Source of the DNA: Paenibacillus sp. 1_12
GTDB taxonomy: Bacteria > Bacillota > Bacilli > Paenibacillales > NBRC-103111
Length of the DNA stretch: 64,000 nucleotides
NCBI RefSeq assembly: GCF_900114475.1
Contig: NZ_FOTE01000016.1
Span: 62,001 to 126,000, forward strand
Reading direction: 5' to 3'
Both the position numbers and the translations under genes were made by a program. Under the pieces are notes generated by a model. That model did no database searches, was not told where the DNA came from, and saw only the letters and a list, made by a program, of their open reading frames with translations. This document shows, one piece after another, positions 54,755-62,479 of the stretch (its first letter is position 1; each line of letters starts with the position of its first letter).

Positions 54755-55759
54755 ATGTCCAATACTCAATCCAGCATTTTAACGTCTAGCAAGCTCATTC
54801 AACGTCACCCAGCTAATCCGATTCTCGATGCTGCACTTGTACCCTATCCAACCGCACTTGTGTTTAATGCCGGAGTGACCAAGTTTAATGGCAAATACGT
54901 GATGATTTTCCGCAATGATTACGGCTCTATAAGTGAGCAAACGATTGAACCTGCTTCTACTACAGATCTGGGGATAGCTTATAGCGATGACGGGATTCAC
55001 TGGGAGGTCGGACCGAAGCCATGCTTTAAACTTCGTGATCAAGAAATCATTCGTGCCTATGATCCGCGCCTTACAGTTATTGATGGCCGCTGCTACATGT
55101 GCTTTGCAGTAGATACCGAGCATGGAATTCGAGGCGGTATCGCCGTAACGGATGATTTTGTAAACTTTGAAATCTTAAGCTTATCAACTCCCGATCTGCG
55201 TAATATGGTGCTGTTTCCCGAGAAAATCAACGATAAATATGTTCGTTTGGAAAGGCCATTTACCGTATACAGCAGGGGTGGGGTCGACCGCTTTGACACC
55301 TGGATTTCGGAGTCTCCGGATTTAAAGTATTGGGGAAATTCCGATTTGCTGCTGGCTGTAGAAGATGTTGCTTTCGCTAATGATAAGACAGGACCTGCTG
55401 CACCTCCAATCAAGACTGATAAAGGATGGCTGACTACGTTCCATTCGGTCGATCTTGACACGACAAGAGGGAAAAATGGCTGGGAGCCAACCTGGAAAAA
55501 AAGATATTGCGCTGGTATCATGCTACTGGATCTCAACAATCCCCGAAAAATCCTCGGTATGTACAAGGATCCGCTGCTTGCACCGGAAGCCAGCTATGAG
55601 GTCGAAGGCGGCTTCCGCAATAATGTCATTTTCCCCGGTGGTATGATTCTTGAAGATACCGGTGAGGTAAAGATTTATTATGGTGCGGCCGATACTGTGG
55701 TGTGTCTGGCTACCACGCATGTTGATGATCTGCTTCAATTATGTCTGTCATCACGCTAG
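54755..55759 (+). CDS. GH130 family glycosidase/phosphorylase (beta-mannoside)
   Basis: 334 residues, five-bladed beta-propeller pattern: NAGVTKFNGKYVMIFRNDYG, LGIAYSDDGIHWEVGP, IIRAYDPRLTVIDGRCYMCF, ERPFTVYSRGG, FPGGMILEDTGEVKIYYGAA. The Asp in AYDPRLT is in the usual general-acid region. GGAGG precedes ATG 54755. Members cleave beta-mannosides by phosphorolysis or hydrolysis; which one cannot be decided here. It makes the operon a mannoside import and breakdown unit. Confidence 0.9.
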   Translation: MSNTQSSILTSSKLIQRHPANPILDAALVPYPTALVFNAGVTKFNGKYVMIFRNDYGSISEQTIEPASTTDLGIAYSDDGIHWEVGPKPCFKLRDQEIIRAYDPRLTVIDGRCYMCFAVDTEHGIRGGIAVTDDFVNFEILSLSTPDLRNMVLFPEKINDKYVRLERPFTVYSRGGVDRFDTWISESPDLKYWGNSDLLLAVEDVAFANDKTGPAAPPIKTDKGWLTTFHSVDLDTTRGKNGWEPTWKKRYCAGIMLLDLNNPRKILGMYKDPLLAPEASYEVEGGFRNNVIFPGGMILEDTGEVKIYYGAADTVVCLATTHVDDLLQLCLSSR

Positions 55760-55763
55760 CCTG

Positions 55764-56018
55764 CCGCTATGAGCATGTGAAAACCAACGGCTACGGCAAA
55801 TTTATTCTCTGTGGTGTCACACGTATTGATCTTCACCAATGTACGCCGAGCGTGAAGTCGTTGTGCGTGTCAGTGCGCATTTCATCGAACCTCTAGACGA
55901 GGCCGGTGATGCCATACCCCGACACAATCGAGAATTCGTCAGTGAACGCACGGATACCGTTGATTGGACGACCATGCTCGACCAGCTAATGGTGAAGCCC
56001 GCCGCATGGAAGAATACA
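55764..56018 (+). mobile_element. IS21-family IstA transposase fragment
   Basis: TLACRYEHVKTNGYGKFILC, then after frame change and stop YAEREVVVRVSAHFIEPLDE and ERTDTVDWTTMLDQLMVKPA. This is the C-terminal region of IstA-type transposases. It is joined directly to an IS6 fragment. Confidence 0.75.
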
Positions 56019-56360
56019 AAGGCTCTGTCCGCTCAACATAATCAACTACCACGTGTCATCACCTTGGATAAAAATCCAGCATATCCACCAGCCGTACAAG
56101 AATTAATAAAGGGGAAATTTCAAGATCACCGATTTATAGAAAATCACAAAACCAAAGCTTGGTTTCAAATCATTTCTAACTGAAGAACAGACGTTAAAGG
56201 GAATCGAGGCCATGCATATGATTAGGAAAGGGCAGGCCGAAAATAATTCATCTGTCCTCTCTACATTTGAATGGCTTAATAAAATATTTGGTATTTTGGC
56301 ATAGTTAATTACAATTTATTGGGAAATTGCGATCTTTATTAATTCTTGCACCACAACCCC
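56019..56360 (+). mobile_element. IS6-family transposase remnant with right end
   Basis: ALSAQHNQLPRVITLDKNPA, YPPAVQEL is the IS6 D-containing block; then a deletion, QDHRFI, a frame change, and TLKGIEAMHMIRKGQAENNS, WLNKIFGILA* (56304). TTGCACCACAACCCC at 56346-56360 is the probable right inverted repeat. Confidence 0.8.
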
Positions 56361-56362
56361 CA

Positions 56363-57037
56363 CGAAGCTCGTCTGCCAGATCCTTTAGGCTGGAGAAGTC
56401 CAGTGATTCATTCGCAAGGAGCAGTTGCAACGCGACTGAAATCGCCGATCGGAAGAGCAACAAATCTAAGACAACGAGGCCTTCTTATTGGGGCGGGCAA
56501 TACCGGATGCCGAAAACTATTGCCTATCGCAATGTCCTTGCTTATATTTACCGCATAGATTCCGTGGCTGGGTTTACACATTGTTACTTTCCCACTAAAC
56601 AGTTTGACCAAGTGCGGGAGCACCAGGGCTGGCTGTTCGGGCAAAAGGGCGATGCGTATGTAGCTATCTATTCGTTGAAGCCGTACCACGTAGTTGCTGA
56701 TGGCGAATACGGCGGCAGGGAGCTTCTCTGTCTGGACAAGCAGAACATTTGGCTTTTGGAGGTGGGGAGCGCGAAGGAATGGGGAAGCTTTGATTCGTTT
56801 ACGAAATCAATAAGCGAAGCCCCAATTGAGTTGTTGGGTGAAGATATCCTATATACCTCCCCTTCAATTGGCAAGGTAGAGCTAGGTTGGGAACGTATAT
56901 GCACCGTGAAGGGAAGACCAGTACTCGAAGACGATTATCCGCTTGTTGATAATCCTTATGCATTTGGTGAATACGGAAGCGGGATCACTAAATTGAATCT
57001 ATCGGGAATAAAGAAAACGTTAAACTTTCAGTTCTAA
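56363..57037 (+). CDS. 5'-truncated protein of unknown function (beta-rich)
   Basis: The frame is open from the IS6 end. The clearly coding part begins RPSYWGGQYRMPKTIAYRNV, and continues with FTHCYFPTKQFDQVREHQGW, GDAYVAIYSLKPYHVVADGE, ELLCLDKQNIWLLEVGSAKE, ending LNLSGIKKTLNFQF. It resembles the C-terminal beta-domain of a larger carbohydrate-active or heparinase-like protein, but I cannot name the family. Probably non-functional because the N-terminus was replaced by IS DNA. Confidence 0.5.
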   Translation, partial: RSSSARSFRLEKSSDSFARSSCNATEIADRKSNKSKTTRPSYWGGQYRMPKTIAYRNVLAYIYRIDSVAGFTHCYFPTKQFDQVREHQGWLFGQKGDAYVAIYSLKPYHVVADGEYGGRELLCLDKQNIWLLEVGSAKEWGSFDSFTKSISEAPIELLGEDILYTSPSIGKVELGWERICTVKGRPVLEDDYPLVDNPYAFGEYGSGITKLNLSGIKKTLNFQF

Positions 57038-57174
57038 ATGAAACAAATCGGTGCCGATCTGAAGGGGATTTCGCCGATAACGAACATTAGTTCTCATTAT
57101 ATAACCCTGCTCCACCAAAGAGACATCGAGGTTACAACCAATTATTCTGCACCGACAAAACAACAGATCTCAGT

Positions 57175-57429
57175 TGTATTAAGTACTTGCATTATTAGAT
57201 GAGCCGTATGGGATGCGGCTCATTCTTGTTTTTAAAGAATTTTTAGGAATACAGACCAGACCATTGAGGGCTAATCGGACAATGTTCTTGTCATCCGACA
57301 CATATGGGTGATACTGTCGGAAGTCAACATCAGTGATACATTAAAAGTCGATAAAGTTGCGGCTGTTTTTAGTTATGTAATCAGGTTCTTGTCATCAGTC
57401 GATGTCAAGAACCTGATTACATTCACGAC
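57175..57429. repeat. Copy H of the structured repeat with a terminator-bearing leader
   Basis: TAAGTACTTGCATTATTAGA, then hairpin GAGCCGTATGGGATGCGGCTC-like with TTTTT, then ACCATTGAGGGCTAATCGGA and the repeat proper. The distal stem GTAATCAGGTTCTTG / CAAGAACCTGATTAC is perfect yet differs from other copies. The leader recurs at 59633-59735. Confidence 0.8.
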
Positions 57430-57569
57430 GGAGTGACATAATAGTCCGGGACAAGGTGCTCGTCAACTTGGACAAATGCTGGCAGCACTGAGAGGAGATT
57501 TACTGAGTTCTCGTCACATCCAACACGTTGGTCAGGTAGCACTCGCAACTGGAGTTTAGAGGAAGAAGT

Positions 57570-57902
57570 ATGGCTCAACCCAGAAAAAGTGACACCTATT
57601 CAAGCTGGGCAAAAATCTATAAATTAAACCGTTACTTTTTTCAAGAGATCGCGACAACTATCTTGACAAACACCGGCATGAACATAGAATGGATGAAGCA
57701 TGGTTACTTTTGGGATAACACCCCTCTTATGAATATGATATGGATTGATGAGAAGTATCGAGGCAAGGTTGCAGGAAAGCAAGTAGTTCTTTTTGGGGAG
57801 AATCAGATGAAACAAGTGGGCAGTAGACTAGTGCTGACCTCAATTCAAGCCAAAGAAGAAGCACAGCATTTTTACAGGAGGTTAGATTTGATTGATGAAT
57901 GA
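57570..57902 (+). pseudogene. GNAT acetyltransferase, C-terminally truncated
   Basis: 110 residues from ATG with AGAGGAAG upstream. WIDEKYRGKVAGKQVVLFGE is motif A (R/Q-x-x-G-x-A variant), then LVLTSIQAKEEAQHFYRRLD LIDE* stops just where GYIDSG would continue. Likely inactivated. A fragment ending VVLIASEPESFVK* (about 58090-58155) follows and belongs to another lost gene. Confidence 0.65.
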
Positions 57903-58278
57903 AAGAGAACCAGATTTACTAAGATAGTTCGCTAGGAGGCATACAGGAACAGGGGTGGAGATAGCCTCACCCATTTATCCGCCTCTTGAGCCTTTGAAAG
58001 CAGGCATTGTCGAAGTGAAGAAAGATAATGATTTTCTAGATATATCCGACTGTGTGGGCGGAAATCCAAAGGAGAGCTGCAGCTCGCATAAAGGTAGAGG
58101 AGCGAATCGGGGAAGCCGTTGTCTTGATCGCGTCAGAACCCGAAAGCTTCGTTAAATGAATGGATAAACAATGAACTAACTGTACTTTACTTTTTCGAAG
58201 ACGTGGATGCTGATTTTTGTTATAATCAAGAAAATTCGTTTTTTATAAATTTAGATATAAGAGAAGGGGATATTCTCA

Positions 58279-59091
58279 ATGTCAAGAATCATTAAAACCT
58301 TAACCATTGCCGGAAGCGACTCCAGTGGAGGCGCAGGCATTCAGGCGGACCTAAAAACCTTTGAAGAATATGGCACCTATGGATTCAGCGCATTGACAAC
58401 AATAGTTACGATGGACCCTGACAACAGCTGGCATCACAATGTATATCCTATCGATGCCGCAATTGTTGCAGAGCAATTGAAGACTGTCTTTGCAGGGGGC
58501 CCGATGGATGCCATGAAGACCGGCATGCTGGGTAGTGTAGAAATTGTACGTGTAACAGAGCAAGCCATTAAGGGGAATCTCCAGACTAACGTGGTTATTG
58601 ATCCGGTTATGGTTTGTAAGGGAGAAGACGAGGTGCTGAATCCCGAGAGCGCACAAGCGATTCGCGACCTGCTGTTGCCATTGGCTATAGTGGTCACACC
58701 TAATCTGTTCGAAGCTGGCGTACTGTCAGGACTTGGCAAGATTTCTTCAATTGAGGGCATGAAGGAAGCCGCCCGCCTAATTCACGGCCTCGGTGCACGT
58801 CATGTTGTCGTGAAAGGCGGCAAGGCGCTGGGCGGCGAACATGCGGTCGATATCTTCTTCGATGGCACTGAATATACGATCCTCCAGACGGCCAAGATTG
58901 AGCCGGCTCACAACCACGGAGCGGGCTGCACCTTTGCCGCAGCAATTACTGGCGGCCTAGCTTGCGGCCTGTCCGTGAACGAAGCCGTGGCGAAGGCCAA
59001 GGATTTCGTCTCGGCAGCCATCCGTAACGGCTACACCTTTAACAAATATGTAGGACCTGTCTTCCACGGAGGCTACCGCCTGGAGAAGTAA
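58279..59091 (+). CDS. pdxK: Pyridoxine/pyridoxal/pyridoxamine kinase (ThiD2/PdxK type)
   Basis: 270 residues, ribokinase fold. IAGSDSSGGAGIQADLKTFE at the N-terminus, VVIDPVMVCKG in the middle, and HNHGAGCTFAAAITGGLACG with the CTF catalytic Cys/anion-hole of the ThiD-like pyridoxine kinases of Bacilli. AAGGGGA precedes ATG 58279. It phosphorylates vitamin B6 vitamers for salvage of PLP. Confidence 0.88.
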   Translation: MSRIIKTLTIAGSDSSGGAGIQADLKTFEEYGTYGFSALTTIVTMDPDNSWHHNVYPIDAAIVAEQLKTVFAGGPMDAMKTGMLGSVEIVRVTEQAIKGNLQTNVVIDPVMVCKGEDEVLNPESAQAIRDLLLPLAIVVTPNLFEAGVLSGLGKISSIEGMKEAARLIHGLGARHVVVKGGKALGGEHAVDIFFDGTEYTILQTAKIEPAHNHGAGCTFAAAITGGLACGLSVNEAVAKAKDFVSAAIRNGYTFNKYVGPVFHGGYRLEK

Positions 59092-59185
59092 GCCAAGGAA
59101 GAATGCGCTCAGATAATGGCCCATAATCAATAGCCACCTGTAAGTATCTGACAGATCTTGAAAATGATTTATACGCATTAAGTGG

Positions 59186-59425
59186 CTATAGAACAACCTC
59201 TTTGCCGGTTTCCACAGATGTATAGATGGCTGATAAAATTTTAATCATACCAACGCCATGCTCCGGCAGATTGATAGGTTCTGCTCGCTGCTGGACGACT
59301 TCGATAAAATGTCTAAGATGCTCTCCGTGGCCTGGGGGGCATCTTTTTTCAGGACAGGGGTGAGGTTCGTCAATTGGCCTGCTGCTTCGGAGTATAACTG
59401 CAGCATCTAGCGAGTGGAGTGCCAA
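59186..59425 (-). pseudogene. Gfo/Idh/MocA oxidoreductase, C-terminal fragment
   Basis: GHGEHLRHFIEVVQQRAEPI, NLPEHGVGMIKILSAIYTSV, ETGKEVVL* is the standard ending of the family. Upstream coding is out of frame and absent beyond about 59425. Confidence 0.75.
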
Positions 59426-59508
59426 TAACGTTCTTTGAATTCAAAAAGAATAACCATGAGAAAGTGAATTTAGTGTGTCCAAACCAGCAAAATAAAAAGG
59501 TGAATAGA

Positions 59509-59652
59509 ATGAATGAGAAGATGCATACATCACTGGCATATTCCATGAGATACTATGGATTGGAATATCCAGAAAATTTCGAAAGTGAATCTAGGGATAT
59601 TAATAAGCAGGTATTAGGCTTATATGCTCCCACTAAGTACTTGCATTATTAG
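59509..59652 (+). pseudogene. Gene start cut off by a repeat
   Basis: AAAAGGTG precedes ATG 59509: MNEKMHTSLAYSMRYYGLEY, PENFESESRDINKQVLGLYA. The last codons (about 59633 onward) are the leader of the repeat also found at 57175. Family unknown. Confidence 0.45.
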
Positions 59653-59735
59653 ATGAGCCGCATGGGATGCGGCTCATTCTTGTTTTTAACAGACCATTGA
59701 GGGCTAATCGGACAATGTACTTGTCATCCGACATC
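59633..59735. repeat. Second copy of the copy-H leader and repeat left end
   Basis: About 100 bp nearly identical to 57177-57300 (with a short deletion): terminator hairpin GAGCCGCAT-ggg-ATGCGGCTC, then CAGACCATTGAGGGCTAATC and ACTTGTCATCCGACATC. The repeat body is lost. Confidence 0.8.
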
Positions 59736-59780
59736 TGGGGACCTGTCCCGCTCGTTGCTGCGGGTAGCTCCGTTCATTTT

Positions 59781-59835
59781 GTGTCATATGACATTATGAC
59801 ACTGGCGGATTTGACATCAAGATCCGTAGAATACA
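59781..59835 (+). promoter_or_regulatory. Operator and -35 box ahead of the Sensor-domain gene
   Basis: Inverted repeat GTGTCATA-tgacat-TATGACAC (59781-59802) ends 8 bp before TTGACA (59811-59816). The -10 box is unclear (ATCTAC region). Confidence 0.5.
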
Positions 59836-59866
59836 TCTACTACGTGGAAAGGATGTGGGCTCTTTG

Positions 59867-60457
59867 ATGACCAGAACCGTTGTTGTCAATTTTGTTCAAA
59901 ACGGTTATTTCCTACTGCTTACTTTCGTCACCGGAATGTTTTACTTCAGTTTCTATCTGGTCGCTCTAACATTGGGCTTGAGCCTTGCGTTTACCGTCGC
60001 GGGCGTTCCTCTCCTGACTCGCGTTTTGCGGACGACGACCGCCTTCCTGCATTTTGAACGAGTACAGACCAAGATCTATACGGACATTACCACCGAGCCT
60101 TGCGTTAAATCCGTCATCCCGGATGTGTCCAACTGGCTTCAAGCGAAAAAGGTGCTGCTGAACCTACGCAACTGGATCGCAATTGGCTGGCTGCTGTTGA
60201 AATTTCCGATAGGGATTTTAAGCCTGATCAGTGCGACCTTGCTCTACGCGTTGCCGCTTGTATTGATTGCGGTCCCGTTCCTCTATCGGTTTATCAACCT
60301 TTCCTTTATGGGTGCGTCGGTAGATACGGTTGCCAAAGCCGTGATGGTGTCTGCCACAGGGGTCGTATTTATGATGGTGAGCTCAAGGCTTGCGGGCCGC
60401 TTGGCGCGCTTGATAGGTGGCTACACGTGTCTGATGATCAAGCATGTGAACCGGTAG
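59867..60457 (+). CDS. Sensor-domain (PF13796-like) membrane protein
   Basis: 196 residues. NGYFLLLTFVTGMFYFSFYL, then LSLAFTVAGVPLLTRVLRTT and AFLHFERVQTKIYT are the PF13796 'Sensor' pattern, followed by two further helices. ATG 59867 or GTG 59855. In many Firmicutes and Actinobacteria this domain precedes a NarL-type kinase; here it is a separate gene 100 bp upstream of the kinase-regulator fusion and probably its sensing partner. Confidence 0.8.
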   Translation: MTRTVVVNFVQNGYFLLLTFVTGMFYFSFYLVALTLGLSLAFTVAGVPLLTRVLRTTTAFLHFERVQTKIYTDITTEPCVKSVIPDVSNWLQAKKVLLNLRNWIAIGWLLLKFPIGILSLISATLLYALPLVLIAVPFLYRFINLSFMGASVDTVAKAVMVSATGVVFMMVSSRLAGRLARLIGGYTCLMIKHVNR

Positions 60458-60561
60458 ACGCCATGCCCGGCTTGCCTCGTAGGTCGCTGGATGGTAGTTT
60501 ACTCTATAGCAGTTTACTCTATACTAGTAACGTAATGTCATACTGAAGGTCTTAGGGGTTG

Positions 60562-62367
60562 ATGGTTTTGTTCGATATGGTCAAGCAATGGTACTGGTAC
60601 GACTGGCTCATGTTCATAATCCGCCTGATATGCAGCATTTCTCTCATGTTTACGAGCATAGAGCTGCAAGAATATTTCACGCTGCCGATTGAGGTCCTTG
60701 TGCTGTGGCAGCTGATTGCTTTTTCCGTTCCATGGCTTTGCTTGCAGCTCCATTATAAATACTATCTGTTTACCGAAATCGTGATCTCGGGCGGGTTGTG
60801 CTTGTATCTAGCTTCATTTTTTCCGCAAGCCTACTTCTCATTCCTGCTGTATGCCTTTTTAATTGCTGCTCACAGCGGGCAAAGGGCTTATATCTGGTCA
60901 GGGCCTGTATCCATATTGCTCCTGCCAGCCATAATCAAGCTGCTTGCAGAGCAGAGTGAATACTGGGTTATGGCCGTTCACATCGGGATGGCGTATGTCT
61001 TCGGATTCTCCTTCCATTTACTCGTGCTCAATCATCGTCAAGGCGAAATTATCCGTGACCAAAATGCGGTGCTGGAGCAGTATCTGTCCCAAATCGAGCG
61101 CATCACGCTTGCCGAAGAGCGGAGCCGGCTATCCAAAGAACTTCATGATAATGTCGGTCATGCCTACACTTCCCTCATTATGGGATTGGAAACGTTGCGT
61201 CCTGAGTTGGCAACGGATACAGGAACCAAAAGGCTCGACTCCCTTTTGAACCTAGCCCGCCAAAATATGGAGGAGATAAGAAGCTACGTACATCAAATCG
61301 AATCGCCTCATGATGCGCTCCCGCTGCTTCAGTCTTTGAGGAAGCTGGCGGAGGAGTTTCAGGAGCATGCCAAGGTGACGGTTCGTTTCCATGCCTACGG
61401 GGAAGAATACCCTTTAACGAAGGAAGCGAAGACAGCACTCTATCGTTGCCTGCAAGAGTCGCTGACGAATGCCGTGCGTCATGGAAACTCGACAGAGATT
61501 AAAGTTTCCGTGCAATTCGAGCCCCAGCAGACGAGACTGGAAATTCAAGATAACGGCCGCGGGATGGAGCATGGGAGGGAGGGCTTCGGCATGAGTGCCA
61601 TGAAGGAGCGGGCGATGAATTTGCAAGGCTATGTAGCCGTCTATACGGAGCGGGGAGAAGGCACTCTGGTTACCTGTACACTGCCCAGACAAACGGAGCT
61701 TAAGGACGAAATCATCCGCCTGTTGATCGTCGATGACCAACCTTTTATCCGTGAAAGCTTGCGGACTCTGCTGGAGGAGCAGCAGGATTTGCAGGTTGTC
61801 GGGACGGCAGAGGATGGCGAGCAAGCGATCGAGCTGTGCAGGCAGGTTCAGCCGCAGCTGGTACTTATGGATTTGGAAATGCCGAATGTAGATGGAATCT
61901 CCGCATCCCGTACAATAAAAGAAACGTGGCCCCACATTCGCATTCTGATTCTCACCACGTTCGAAGATACCAGACAGGCTCTGGAGGCGATGCGAAGCGG
62001 GGTGGACGGATACTTGTTGAAGTCCATGCAGCCGTTAGAGCTGGCCGAAACGATACGCACCGTCTACCGCAGGGGTACGCTGATCGATCAGGGCATGTCG
62101 CACAAATTGTTTGCTCAACTGGAAGCGGATAATAGCGGGGATGATCCTTCGCCAATCAAAGCGTCATCGGCCTATGAGTTAACGCCGCGGGAGCTTGAAA
62201 TTTTACAGTTCGTGTCCAAAGGGCTGCGATATAAAAGCATTGCTTCCAAATTGTATTTATCCGATGGCACGGTTCGAAACTATGCGTCATCGGCTTATGT
62301 GAAGCTGGGGGTCCGTAACCGGGAGGAAGCGGTGCAAAAAGCCAGGGAGGCTGGGCTTCTGGAATAA
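60562..62367 (+). CDS. Histidine kinase fused to its LuxR-type response regulator
   Basis: 601 residues. About five to six N-terminal membrane helices (1-165), HisKA_3 with LSKELHDNVGHAYTSLIMGL (phospho-His near 195), HATPase_c (CLQESLTNAVRHG near 300, DNGRGMEHG near 331). At about 385 a receiver begins without interruption (RLLIVDDQPFIRESL; phospho-Asp in LMDLEMPNVDG near 436; Lys in YLLKS), followed by a LuxR HTH (ELTPRELEILQFVSKGLRYK, near 538-595). Relatives are normally two overlapping genes. The regulator's expected start codon reads ATC. Confidence 0.9.
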   Translation: MVLFDMVKQWYWYDWLMFIIRLICSISLMFTSIELQEYFTLPIEVLVLWQLIAFSVPWLCLQLHYKYYLFTEIVISGGLCLYLASFFPQAYFSFLLYAFLIAAHSGQRAYIWSGPVSILLLPAIIKLLAEQSEYWVMAVHIGMAYVFGFSFHLLVLNHRQGEIIRDQNAVLEQYLSQIERITLAEERSRLSKELHDNVGHAYTSLIMGLETLRPELATDTGTKRLDSLLNLARQNMEEIRSYVHQIESPHDALPLLQSLRKLAEEFQEHAKVTVRFHAYGEEYPLTKEAKTALYRCLQESLTNAVRHGNSTEIKVSVQFEPQQTRLEIQDNGRGMEHGREGFGMSAMKERAMNLQGYVAVYTERGEGTLVTCTLPRQTELKDEIIRLLIVDDQPFIRESLRTLLEEQQDLQVVGTAEDGEQAIELCRQVQPQLVLMDLEMPNVDGISASRTIKETWPHIRILILTTFEDTRQALEAMRSGVDGYLLKSMQPLELAETIRTVYRRGTLIDQGMSHKLFAQLEADNSGDDPSPIKASSAYELTPRELEILQFVSKGLRYKSIASKLYLSDGTVRNYASSAYVKLGVRNREEAVQKAREAGLLE

Positions 62368-62479
62368 CCCTCAAGTTATTTATCATGGTGGCGGATGCCG
62401 ACGTACGGAGTGATTCTGCTTCGTATGATCGAACACCCGCCATTTAGATTTTTAAAGACCGTTTTTTACTTTTTCAGAA

